A DNA stretch of 20,286 bases from contig CAKUGF010000027.1 in the NCBI GenBank assembly GCA_934654585.1, positions 1 to 20,286 of the forward strand, in the 5' to 3' direction. The translations under genes and the position numbers were made by a program. The notes beneath the pieces are model-generated. The model ran no database searches. It was given only the letters and a program-made list of their open reading frames with translations, and was not told the origin of the DNA. The stretch comes from an uncultured Collinsella sp. (GTDB taxonomy: Bacteria; Actinomycetota; Coriobacteriia; Coriobacteriales; Coriobacteriaceae). This document shows positions 14,165-20,286 of the stretch, piece after piece. The first letter of the stretch is position 1. Each line of letters starts with the position of its first letter.

Positions 14165-14677
14165 CTATCCGTTGTATTCGGCGTATTTCTTTAATAAGGC
14201 AAGAGATTCTTTCTCTCCCTCGGCTGAGCCGATGATGTTTCCTTGATCATCCAGTATGAATACGGACGGAATATGCTCAAGTTCATATTGGTCATACACG
14301 GCCTTATCTTGATCTATGTATATGGGAAAGTCTCCTTCATGGACTGAGGCTTCTTCAATCGTGCTGTCCTCGGAAACAGTGAAAAGGTTCTTCCTTATGG
14401 CTGCGAAATTATCAAGTTGCTGCATATCCTCTATGAGAGATTCGCAGTGCGGACACCACGATGCCCAGAACATCAAGATGTTTTCCTCATTAGGTTTTAG
14501 CTTGTCAAAATAATTGACGTTTCGGCCAAGGCTGAAATCTTGGCCCTTTTTAATGGACAAAGATGAGGGATAAGCATCGTGTTGCGGTTTGATATTGACG
14601 GCGATCAAGGCGGCGAAACACGCCAGAGCCGCCAAAGTCAGTAAGGCGATAACGCATTTTCTCGGTTTCCAGCTCAT
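14165..14677 (-). CDS. membrane-anchored thioredoxin-like thiol-disulfide oxidoreductase
   Basis: A 170-aa TlpA/ResA-type protein. One N-terminal membrane segment (about 9-29) places the catalytic domain outside the membrane. The active site is WCPHC (C75, C78), the motif also seen in DsbA-type oxidants; the cis-proline is P137 in HIPSVF. Length and layout fit the family. The ATG at 14677 follows GAGAGGG at about seven bases; upstream in-frame ATGs (14695, 14707) are less well placed. It is the first gene of a three-gene operon with a four-cysteine secreted peptide 56 bases downstream, so forming or repairing the disulfides of that peptide is its probable job. Confidence 0.87.
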   Translation of the reverse strand: MSWKPRKCVIALLTLAALACFAALIAVNIKPQHDAYPSSLSIKKGQDFSLGRNVNYFDKLKPNEENILMFWASWCPHCESLIEDMQQLDNFAAIRKNLFTVSEDSTIEEASVHEGDFPIYIDQDKAVYDQYELEHIPSVFILDDQGNIIGSAEGEKESLALLKKYAEYNG

Positions 14678-14784
14678 GACAGATCCCTCTCTCATGGTGA
14701 AACGCATACATTACGATATATGTGCATTGTACGCTAATAAATTTCAATATCCATCATCTAACTAAAGAATGCTACCTCACTGAT

Positions 14785-15056
14785 TCAGCGACGATGCATT
14801 TTTACCCTTGCGTTCCCACTCGCGTACCCGCCTCGCTGCGTCGGCGGTCGGAAGGGCCCCGTCTCGCATTCAGCGACCTTGTAACCGTATCTGTCGAGCC
14901 AGGCGGCAGCGCATCCCAATCGACGCACTTCCAGTCGTCGCCGCGGCCGTGCTGCATCACGAGGCCTCCGGCGACCGTGAGCGCGTGGATATGCTCTCTT
15001 TGCAGGCCAGCGATGATTCCGCCGGTGCATACGATGCTAGGTCGCTGTGCCGGCAC
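14785..15056 (-). pseudogene. possible frameshifted gene remnant
   Basis: Two overlapping minus-strand frames look protein-like in complementary parts: one begins MPAQRPSIVCTGGIIAGL and continues through HGRGDDWKCVDWDALPPGS, and the other carries on with DRYGYKVAECETGPFRPP. A single frameshift near 14900 would join them. No family recognised, and no ribosome site. The rest of 14708-15233 holds an 11-bp inverted repeat and the parA control region, but no other gene is seen. Confidence 0.3.
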
Positions 15057-15102
15057 TGTGCAAACGTATTGGCCTTTGTGCCCCTTTTGGCAACTTTAGC
15101 CC

Positions 15103-15129
15103 GGCTGTGGGTTAAAACAACCCACAGCC
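15103..15129. repeat. 11-bp perfect inverted repeat
   Basis: GGCTGTGGGTT (15103-15113) and AACCCACAGCC (15119-15129), 5-nt loop and no T-run. A weaker relative (TGTGGGT/ACCCACA) lies at 18161-18181. Confidence 0.6.
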
Positions 15130-15202
15130 ATGACCGCGTTAGCGTAGTACTATACTAATTGCTTAACATGCTCATATATTTCTAACTGCGACTTAGAATT
15201 AC

Positions 15203-15241
15203 TTAATGTAGTCACATGTTAATGTGCTAATATATGACTAC
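15203..15241 (+). promoter_or_regulatory. nested palindromes upstream of parA (operator or centromere candidate)
   Basis: GTAGTCA (15208-15214) and TGACTAC (15235-15241) form an outer inverted repeat, with CACAT/ATGTG (15213-15217/15222-15226) nested inside. The left part repeats the 18-bp element of 13102-13119. It sits 23-61 bases before the parA start. Type Ib partition systems usually have the centromere or operator here, bound by the ribbon-helix-helix partner. Confidence 0.55.
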
Positions 15242-15263
15242 GTTATTTCAGAAAGGGGAGGAC

Positions 15264-15815
15264 ATGGCGACGAACATCCTTTTGGTCAATCAGAAAGGCG
15301 GCGTCGGCAAAACGACGTTCGCCGACGAGATCGCCTGGGGCCTCGAGCGCCGCGGCCACAAGGTCGGCTTCGGTAACCTGGACCCACAGGGCGGAGCAAA
15401 CCACGAGAAGGGGCTGCTCGACAACGAGGACGCCGTGAACGTCATCGACACACCGGGCTTTTTGAGCGACGACACCGCCGAATATGCCAAGAACGCGGAT
15501 ATCGCGATTATCCCGGTGCAGCCCGGCACGCTGGGCCTGAAGCCCATGAAGCGCACGATCAAGGTCATCACCGAGGCCAATCCCGACTTGTCGTTCGCCA
15601 TCATCGTCAACAACTTCGCCGGCAACCAGACCGTGGACAGGCAGTTCCTCGAGCTTCTTGAGGCCGATGACCTTCCCGTGCTGGGCACCGTTCCAACCGC
15701 GGCGGCATTCAAACAGGGCGCGGCCCTGGGCAAGCCCGTGTACGAAATCGCGAAGAGCGGCAAAGCCGCCCAGGCAATCGAGAGCATCCTGGACGAGATC
15801 GAGGAGGTCCTGTAA
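15264..15815 (+). CDS. parA: ParA-family partition ATPase
   Basis: A 183-aa deviant-Walker ATPase. Walker A is KGGVGKTT (11-18), the A' aspartate is D40 in NLDPQGG, and Walker B is VIDTPG with D62. The small size and lack of an N-terminal HTH match type Ib plasmid ParA proteins, which position plasmid copies on the nucleoid. The ATG at 15264 follows GGGGAGG; an in-frame ATG at 15234 lies inside the upstream palindrome and is unlikely. It overlaps the next gene by one base (TAATG), and the GAGGAGG site of that gene lies in the parA end. Confidence 0.9.
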   Translation: MATNILLVNQKGGVGKTTFADEIAWGLERRGHKVGFGNLDPQGGANHEKGLLDNEDAVNVIDTPGFLSDDTAEYAKNADIAIIPVQPGTLGLKPMKRTIKVITEANPDLSFAIIVNNFAGNQTVDRQFLELLEADDLPVLGTVPTAAAFKQGAALGKPVYEIAKSGKAAQAIESILDEIEEVL

Positions 15816-16117
15816 TGGCAAGCAAGTTCAAGAAATCGACCTCGTACTTCGACAAGGCCGCGGAGGCCGCCGAGGAGAGGCAGCAGAAAATCGTTGAAAG
15901 CGCATCCGAGCCCCAGAAACCGGCTCCACAGGTACGGAAAGTCGGACGCCCAAAAAAGGGCCTTGAAGGGGCATCTGAGAGGCTTGTACAGCTGTCTGTC
16001 TACGTTCCCGAGAGCTACCGCAAGCGATTGAAGCAGGTCGCCCTTGAGGAGGACAAGTCCGTATCGGATATCGCTCGGGAGCTTTTCGATCGCTATCTGG
16101 CCGAAAAAGAGCTCTAG
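15815..16117 (+). CDS. ribbon-helix-helix partition protein (ParB-like partner)
   Basis: A 100-aa protein. Residues 1-40 are charged and helical, GRPKK (44-48) resembles an AT-hook core, and the C-terminus is a ribbon-helix-helix domain: beta strand VQLSVYV (58-64), then helices about 66-80 and 83-96. Coupled to parA by a one-base overlap. In type Ib partition cassettes this second gene encodes the centromere-binding protein that also represses the operon; the palindromes at 15203-15241 are its likely target. A terminator follows. Confidence 0.82.
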   Translation: MASKFKKSTSYFDKAAEAAEERQQKIVESASEPQKPAPQVRKVGRPKKGLEGASERLVQLSVYVPESYRKRLKQVALEEDKSVSDIARELFDRYLAEKEL

Positions 16118-16125
16118 TTGAGTTA

Positions 16126-16153
16126 ACGGGTACCGAAGGGTGCCCGTTTTTCT
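16126..16153 (+). terminator. rho-independent terminator of the par operon
   Basis: ACGGGTACC (16126-16134) pairs with GGTGCCCGT (16139-16147) with one wobble pair, followed by a T-rich tail. Confidence 0.85.
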
Positions 16154-16310
16154 TTTACCTTGGCCGCTGAGAGCCGATTTAAGGCGCCGTTTTATCTATC
16201 AGTGAGAAAACGGTCGAACCTCACCGATAGGACGTCTTATTTTCGATTCTGTAGCTCCCTGCAGGTAATTGAAGTGAGGTTGACCAAATGCCGATATCCA
16301 GATCAACCGG

Positions 16311-16409
16311 AAAACGGATTCGGCGAGTCCATGCCGAATTGTAGGCTTACAGTTACGTGCAGGCAGTCGCCCGGTGAGCGGAGCGAGGCCGGCGCTGAGG
16401 GCTGACAGC
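16311..16409. repeat. long direct repeat, copy 2
   Basis: Matches 3732-3829: both begin AAAACGGATTCGGCG, share TGCCGAATTGTAGG and TTACAG, and end in the block GCCGGCGCTGAGGGCTGAC followed by AGC. The middle differs. Recombination between the copies would excise or invert about 12.6 kb carrying mob, surface, bacteriocin-like and par genes. Confidence 0.75.
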
Positions 16410-16426
16410 GACGTAGTCGGGGAGTT

Positions 16427-16654
16427 GGGGCGTTAGCCCCCACACTTTTGGCCGAAGGCCATGCCAAGGAGCCAAAGGCGACGCGGAGTGAGGCATAGCC
16501 GAACGGAGGGCAAGGAGGCGTAGCCGACGCGCAGGGAGCCGTAGTCGACCGGAGAGCGAGCGTAGCGAGCGCCAAGGAGCGGCAGCGACGCGGAACGAAC
16601 GCAGTGAGCGGAGGGCAAGGCCGATAGGCCGCGCAGGGAGCTTCAGCGACCGGA
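16427..16654. repeat. GC-rich array of about 20-bp hairpin-forming units
   Basis: Two hairpins (GGGGC/GCCCC 16427-16440; TGGCC/GGCCA 16449-16461) lead into about nine degenerate tandem units of 17-26 bp, each like CAGGGAGCNGTAGCGACCG, in which a short arm, a loop such as GTAG or CAG, and a complementary arm recur (for example GGCGTAGCC near 16517, and GCGAGCGTAGCGAGCGC at 16556-16572). No gene. It lies between the long direct repeat and the AT-rich stretch of the origin. Confidence 0.6.
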
Positions 16655-16697
16655 GATCTATTTAATTATTTATTCATTTTCTCTTTATTTAATTGGA
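16655..16697. other. AT-rich stretch, possible DNA-unwinding element
   Basis: Some 40 bases made almost only of A and T (ATCTATTTAATTATTTATTC onward) separate the GC-rich hairpin units from the iterons. This fits the unwinding element of an iteron origin. No exact DnaA box was seen. Confidence 0.5.
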
Positions 16698-17061
16698 ATA
16701 TGACTTTGCGTCATATGGATTCGCAGTCTGACCTTGCTTAAGTTACAGGTGATTCCGTATTACTTTGCGTCATATTTCGTATGACTTTGCGTCATATCCC
16801 ATATGACTTTGCGTCATATTTTCGTATGACTTTGCGTCATAAATATGACTCTGCGTCATAAATATGAGGCTTTGCGCCAAACGGATATGACTTTGCGTCA
16901 TATTTCAATCGAAAAAATTATGACTTTGCGTCATAAATATGACTCTGCGTCATATCCCGTATGACTTTGCGTCATATGAAATTATGACTTTGCATCATAA
17001 ATATAACTTTGCGTCATATTTTTTTATGACTTTGCATCATAAATATGATGCAAAGTCATAT
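16698..17061. repeat. origin iterons: 15 palindromic 19-bp repeats
   Basis: Consensus ATATGACTTTGCGTCATAT, itself an inverted repeat (ATATGAC/GTCATAT around TTTGC). Units start at 16698, 16757, 16779, 16801, 16824, 16843, 16862 (degenerate, with 2 extra bases), 16885, 16918, 16937, 16959, 16982, 17001, 17024 and 17043. The last is in inverse orientation. Some units abut exactly at 19 bp. A related pair of direct repeats (GACCTTGCTTAAGTTACA 16730-16747 and GACCTCGCTTAGGTTACA 17075-17092) lies near both ends. The place next to the Rep-like gene marks a plasmid replication origin. Confidence 0.9.
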
Positions 17062-17127
17062 GAATTTGATGCTTGACCTCGCTTAGGTTACATATGTCGT
17101 TTATCTCGAGCGGCGCTGGCTATAAAA

Positions 17128-17152
17128 AAGGACGCCCGTCGCAGACGCCCTT
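17128..17152 (-). terminator. rho-independent terminator of the rep-like gene
   Basis: On minus, a 9-bp stem with two GU pairs (AAGGGCGTC with GGGCGTCCTT region) and a 7-nt loop is followed by a T-run, six bases past the gene's stop codon. Confidence 0.85.
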
Positions 17153-17158
17153 CTGACA

Positions 17159-17668
17159 TTACTTTCCTTCCTCGGGAACCCAACCGCGCTCACGCGCCTG
17201 AAGCTCAAGTTCTGTCCAGTTCATGACCCAGACCCCATCCACCTTGAAAATCAGACCGCGATTGGCAAGACTTCCCAACGCTTTCGATATGGTTGACTGA
17301 TCCGTGAACAACTGATCGGCGAGTTGCTTCTGCTGCATGAACAGTCCGCGAGGCAACGGCCGTCCGTTGCGCGTCGGCGTTTGCCCACCTCCGCAGCAAA
17401 ATGTGCCAATCAACTCTAAGAGCGCGAGTTGGACGCGACTTTTGGCGACAGCATTGTAGGGATCGTAGCTGAACTTCCGTTTCGCGCTGCCTGTGATCAG
17501 CTGCTTCGACTGGTCCATCCGATTGACGTCACGCGCTCCAATGGCGCCTGCGGCAGCTTCCTCTTGAGCAATCGAGCGCTCTGCGTCACTTTTCGGCGAG
17601 CTGTCGTCCGGCAGGACGGACTTGCCGCCGGCCAGCTTCCTTCTTTCTTCTTCGGTTAATTTAACCAT
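17159..17668 (-). CDS. winged-helix replication initiator-like protein
   Basis: A 169-aa protein. Residues 1-60 are charged and probably flexible. About 68-90 is helical (YNAVAKSRVQLALLELIGTF), and 112-150 is a winged helix: QKQLADQLFTDQSTISKALG as HTH, then RGLIFKVDGVWVMN as wing. The pattern resembles RepL-type plasmid initiators, in which the wing ends in a similar Y/V-x-x-N motif. The iteron array directly downstream supports a Rep role; a MarR/ArsR-like regulator is the alternative. The ATG at 17668 has a weak AAGGG site about ten bases upstream. A CopG-like gene and a possible antisense RNA lie upstream, as in copy-number-controlled plasmids. Confidence 0.65.
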   Translation of the reverse strand: MVKLTEEERRKLAGGKSVLPDDSSPKSDAERSIAQEEAAAGAIGARDVNRMDQSKQLITGSAKRKFSYDPYNAVAKSRVQLALLELIGTFCCGGGQTPTRNGRPLPRGLFMQQKQLADQLFTDQSTISKALGSLANRGLIFKVDGVWVMNWTELELQARERGWVPEEGK

Positions 17669-17787
17669 CGGTCAATGCCCTTCAGTGTGAAGGCATTTCG
17701 ACCTGTTTGCCCGCAATGCTATAACACCATGATATTTTGGTATCACTTTCGATACAGGGGCTAAATCCCAGCACATATTATGCTAAG

Positions 17788-17863
17788 ATGCAGCTCAACA
17801 GGCCAAAAGCCAAAGATTGATATGAAAGAAGACCCAAATTGCTTGGCGGCACGGGTCTTTTTT
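17788..17863 (+). ncRNA. possible countertranscript RNA between copG-like and rep genes
   Basis: A terminator-like hairpin (AAGACCC 17829-17835 with GGGTCTT 17853-17859, then a T-run) ends on plus, opposite to the copG-rep transcript. A candidate -10 (TATGCT 17779-17784 or TAAGAT 17784-17789) lies upstream, without a good -35. An RNA of about 75 nt would be antisense to the leader between the two genes. The same hairpin could instead be a terminator for the CopG-like gene on minus, where the T-run is weaker. Confidence 0.35.
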
Positions 17864-17868
17864 CATGC

Positions 17869-18024
17869 CTATTTCTTCTCCTCGCGCTCGAGGAATTCGC
17901 TAATCGCAATCGACGCCATAGCGGACTTCGATACGCCACGAATCTCGGCGAGCTCAGTGAGTTTCTTCCACATCGCGAAGGGCAGCGCGACCTGAATTCG
18001 TTTTTTTGATTCCGCGACTGCCAT
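17869..18024 (-). CDS. CopG-like ribbon-helix-helix repressor
   Basis: A 51-aa protein of ribbon-helix-helix type: beta strand KRIQVALP, helix FAMWKKLTELAEIRG, turn, then helix SKSAMASIAISEFLERE. The size matches plasmid CopG repressors. The ATG at 18024 follows GGGAGG at nine bases; longer in-frame forms lack support. It is upstream of the rep-like gene in the same direction, so control of rep transcription and copy number is likely. Its probable promoter has -10 TACAAT (18081-18076) and an upstream 12-bp palindrome as operator. Confidence 0.8.
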   Translation of the reverse strand: MAVAESKKRIQVALPFAMWKKLTELAEIRGVSKSAMASIAISEFLEREEKK

Positions 18025-18091
18025 GAAAACTAACCTCCCTTCAAATAGAACCATCTTTCGACTCTGTTTTCGGAAATTGTAGCATACCGTT

Positions 18092-18123
18092 GCTAGAGTG
18101 GTGCATTCTTTCACCACTCTAGC
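18092..18123. promoter_or_regulatory. 12-bp perfect palindrome upstream of the CopG-like gene
   Basis: GCTAGAGTGGTG (18092-18103) and CACCACTCTAGC (18112-18123), 8-bp spacer. On minus it overlaps the -35 region of a promoter with -10 TACAAT at 18081-18076, so it is a likely operator for the CopG-like protein. From 18124 to 18364 no gene is seen; there is a weak inverted repeat at 18161-18181 and a short repeat GAATCCTGAATCCTGAA near 18316. Confidence 0.65.
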
Positions 18124-18364
18124 ATTAAACCCACTAGGTCCGAGCATAGAGTCGTTTCAGTGTGGGTCATCCCAACCCACAGTTAGGACGACGGCCGCCA
18201 AAATGAGCCCGACAGTCTGCCGTTCCAGACTAGGCCGCACCCCAGTGCGTTGCAATTCAATCTACGATAGCAACCCACGAAAAAGACCAAACTAGCAGGG
18301 GCTTTTCTGTTATAGAATCCTGAATCCTGAAAAGCGCGGAAATCCGGCAGATTGGAGCTTGGAA

Positions 18365-18429
18365 CATGAGGGATATGCACCTCATGTCGCTCATAAAACG
18401 TCTCCTGACCTCGAAGGAGAACGTTTTTT
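18365..18429 (+). terminator. hairpin plus rho-independent terminator before the phosphoesterase operon
   Basis: A 7-bp inverted repeat CATGAGG/CCTCATG (18365-18386) is followed by AAAACGTCTCCT (18395-18406) pairing with AGGAGAACGTTTT (18415-18427) and a T-run, ending 22 bases before the next start codon. It would insulate the operon from the element, or act as an attenuator in its leader. Confidence 0.7.
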
Positions 18430-18451
18430 AGCGATAAAAGGAGACATAAAT

Positions 18452-19090
18452 ATGATCTGGTTTACCAGCGACACCCACTTCGGGCATGAGAACGTGCTGA
18501 AGTTCACCGACCGCCCGTGGGAGACGATTTGGCAGATGAACGACGCCATCGTCGACAACATCAACGGCAAAGTCGCCGTGGACGACGAACTCTACATCCT
18601 GGGGGATTTCTCATTCAAGATGACCGCCCAGGACGCCTACGGGCTGCGCAAGCGAATTGCCTGCAGACGTATCCACCTCGTCCCGGGAAACCACGACAAG
18701 GACTGGACCCAGCCAGCGGTCGCGGGCGCGTTCACCGTGGAGCCGCCGATCTGCGTGCTCAAGATCGACGGGCAGAAGATCGTCCTGAGCCATTACCCCA
18801 TGGCCGACTGGCAGGGCATGAGCCATGGATCGTGGCACCTCCACGGGCACATCCACAGCTGCGGCGGCGCGTACAACGAGTTCAACCGCAAGCAGGGCCT
18901 TCTGCGCTACGACGTCGGTTGCGATGCCAACGGGCACTCCCCGGTGTGTCTCGACGAGCTGAGGGAGTGGTTCGCCGGAGTCGGCGAGCCGTGCGGCCGG
19001 GTGAAATGGCCCTGGTGGGTCAACGAGACCGGCGACAGGCAGGTCGAGCGCGAGCTGGCGGCGTACAAGAGGGAAGAGGTGATTCGATGA
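18452..19090 (+). CDS. calcineurin-like metallophosphoesterase (copy C)
   Basis: A 212-aa phosphoesterase with D7/H9 in SDTHFGH, D52 in GDFS, N80-H81 in GNHD, H114 in LSHYP, and H133/H135 in GHIH: a complete two-metal site. It resembles small single-domain phosphoesterases that begin IWFTSDTHFGH. ATG 18452 follows AAAAGGAG at eight bases. It overlaps the next gene by four bases (ATGA), so both are translated from one message. Substrate unknown; cytoplasmic. Confidence 0.9.
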   Translation: MIWFTSDTHFGHENVLKFTDRPWETIWQMNDAIVDNINGKVAVDDELYILGDFSFKMTAQDAYGLRKRIACRRIHLVPGNHDKDWTQPAVAGAFTVEPPICVLKIDGQKIVLSHYPMADWQGMSHGSWHLHGHIHSCGGAYNEFNRKQGLLRYDVGCDANGHSPVCLDELREWFAGVGEPCGRVKWPWWVNETGDRQVERELAAYKREEVIR

Positions 19091-19812
19091 CGGTCTATGT
19101 GACGGGCGACATCCACGGTGGGCTCGACATGCAAAAGCTCCGCGACTGGGAGCTTGGGGATAGTCTAACCTGCGACGACTATCTGATCATTGCCGGCGAC
19201 TTTGGCTTTCCCTGGGACTTTTCCGCCGAGGAGTGTGCCGATATCGCTTGGCTGGCGTCGCGCCCATACACCGTGCTGTTTGTCGACGGCAACCACGAAC
19301 GCTTCGACCACTGGACGGAGCGCCCCATGGAGCTGTGGCACGGCGGGCTGACGCAGCGCCTGTCGGATACCTCGCCCATCCGGCGCCTGACGCGTGGCGA
19401 GGTCTTTGAACTCGATGGCTCAACAATCTTTACCATGGGCGGCGCCACGAGCGTGGACAAGGAATACCGTATACCGTATTCGAGCTGGTGGCCGCAGGAG
19501 CTGCCGGACGAGCGCAATTTTGAGGAGGCGCGGGCAAAGCTCGACAGCGTGGGCTGGGAGGTCGACTACGTGATCACCCATACCTGCTCCACGCGCATGC
19601 TCTCGCCGACGCTCTATCCGGCACCCGGTTGGAATTATCCCGGCGTCGATCGGCTCACGGCGTTTTTCGATGAGCTCGAGGAATGCCTGGACTACAAGCG
19701 CTGGTACTACGGGCATTTTCACCGGGATGCCAATCCGGCCGAGCGCCACACCGTGCTCTACGACCGCATCGTTCGCCTAGGCGACGAGCTCCAACCTTGG
19801 GACGTTGCGTAG
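19087..19812 (+). CDS. calcineurin-like metallophosphoesterase (copy A')
   Basis: A 241-aa paralogue of the gene at 1-726, with the same metal ligands (D8, H10, D38, N69-H70, H165, H210, H212). It is translationally coupled to copy C through an ATGA overlap. Bases 19087-19163 are identical to 1-77, after which the two genes differ at many third positions. This abrupt step suggests gene conversion or a recombination junction. It converges on gluQRS, with only 15 bases between the stops. Confidence 0.9.
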   Translation: MTVYVTGDIHGGLDMQKLRDWELGDSLTCDDYLIIAGDFGFPWDFSAEECADIAWLASRPYTVLFVDGNHERFDHWTERPMELWHGGLTQRLSDTSPIRRLTRGEVFELDGSTIFTMGGATSVDKEYRIPYSSWWPQELPDERNFEEARAKLDSVGWEVDYVITHTCSTRMLSPTLYPAPGWNYPGVDRLTAFFDELEECLDYKRWYYGHFHRDANPAERHTVLYDRIVRLGDELQPWDVA

Positions 19813-19827
19813 GAGCGGGACGTTTGT

Positions 19828-20286
19828 CTATTCAGCCGTCATGGTGATGTTTTCCCTGTGCGCGCGGATGACGTCCCAGCTAAAGTGCTCGACCAGCTGT
19901 TCGGCTGTACGCGGCGTGGTGTCCGGCGCGATGCCTGTTTGTCCGGCGAGCCAGCCCAGCAGCGCTTCGGGCGTGCCAAAGTGGGCACGGAGTTCGCCCA
20001 AGTCGAGGTCGCGGTCGCGCTTGGAAAGGCGGCGACCGTCCGGCGACATGAGCAGCGGGATGTGCGCGTAGCGCGGCGTGGGCAGTCCCAGTAGATGCTG
20101 CAGATAGATCTGGCGCGGCGTGGAACCCAGCAGGTCGCATCCGCGTACGACCTCGGTGACGCCCATGGCGGCATCGTCGACCACCACGGCCAGCTGGTAG
20201 GCAAACACACCGTCGCTGCGGCGCACCAAAAAGTCGCCGCACTCGGTGGCGAGCGCCTCGCATTGGGCGCCGTACGTGCGGTCGAC
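19828..20286 (-). CDS. gluQRS: glutamyl-Q tRNA(Asp) synthetase, C-terminal part
   Basis: The 152 C-terminal residues are in the window; the 5' end is cut off by the window edge. The segments [38 protein letters not shown] and DGRRLSKRD are typical of class I glutamyl-tRNA synthetase-like enzymes. The absence of an anticodon-binding domain after the KMSKS-like RRLSKRD, with only about 75 residues following, points to GluQRS. This enzyme attaches glutamate to queuosine at position 34 of tRNA-Asp. It is a chromosomal housekeeping gene and marks the right flank of the inserted element. Confidence 0.9.
   Translation of the reverse strand, partial: VDRTYGAQCEALATECGDFLVRRSDGVFAYQLAVVVDDAAMGVTEVVRGCDLLGSTPRQIYLQHLLGLPTPRYAHIPLLMSPDGRRLSKRDRDLDLGELRAHFGTPEALLGWLAGQTGIAPDTTPRTAEQLVEHFSWDVIRAHRENITMTAE

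Larger units (their letters stand above)
1477..18364. mobile_element. integrated mobilizable plasmid-like element (limits approximate)
   Basis: Replication (iterons, Rep-like, CopG-like), partition (parA and RHH partner), mobilization (mobC, mobA, oriT candidate) and recombinase genes lie together between chromosomal phosphoesterase clusters. Exact ends could not be found: no clear attachment-site duplication was seen, and no integrase other than the small serine recombinase. The two long direct repeats (3732 and 16311) and the CTAG sites (1436 and 3590) suggest a composite of at least two insertions. Confidence 0.6.

Noticed and set aside
16698..17061. CRISPR array
   Set aside because: Units are palindromic 19-mers with spacing from 0 to about 40 bp and no unique spacers of constant size; no cas genes nearby.

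Overview
The window looks like chromosome of a high-GC gut actinobacterium, most likely class Coriobacteriia (for example Collinsella). This is inferred from the GC-rich codon use of the flanking genes, a GluQRS gene at the right edge, and a large wall-anchored protein with an LAxTG-type sorting signal. No rRNA or tRNA gene was seen. Between two chromosomal clusters of calcineurin-like metallophosphoesterase genes (1-1463 and 18452-19812) lies about 17 kb of accessory DNA that reads like an integrated mobilizable plasmid, or a fusion of two.

Layout. 1-1463: two translationally coupled phosphoesterases. 1436-3618: a module bounded by two related CTAG-rich sites, holding a coiled-coil protein, a small serine recombinase, a structured divergent intergenic region and a 94-aa unknown protein. 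3620-4900: no convincing gene but many strong hairpins, a candidate for a large non-coding RNA. 4912-6688: relaxase and MobC. 6699-7490: an almost unbroken array of about 20 different inverted repeats, probably including oriT. 7556-8821: an AAA/DUF4143 ATPase, followed by a 23-bp tandem repeat. 9000-12705: a small XRE regulator and a divergent 1114-aa coiled-coil/CAP surface protein sharing one palindromic bidirectional promoter. 13452-14677: a three-gene operon (membrane thioredoxin, secreted Cys/Gly-rich peptide, small membrane protein) with the look of a disulfide-bonded bacteriocin locus. 15264-16117: ParA and a ribbon-helix-helix partner with palindromic upstream sites. 16311-18123: a replicon with GC-rich hairpin repeats, an AT-rich stretch, 15 palindromic 19-bp iterons, a winged-helix Rep-like protein, a possible antisense RNA and a CopG-like repressor. 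18452-20286: two phosphoesterases and convergent gluQRS.

How the parts fit. Replication (iterons, Rep, CopG), partition (ParA/RHH), transfer (MobC, relaxase, oriT) and multimer resolution (serine recombinase) make a complete mobilizable-plasmid backbone. The cargo faces the cell surface: an adhesin-like CAP protein under an XRE switch, and a putative secreted antimicrobial with its own thiol oxidase. No tyrosine or large serine integrase is visible, so how the element entered the chromosome is unclear.

The strongest candidates for something undescribed are the hairpin array at 6699-7490, the bacteriocin-like operon at 13452-14677, and the structured region at 3871-4524. All family assignments come from reading motifs by eye, with no database search.
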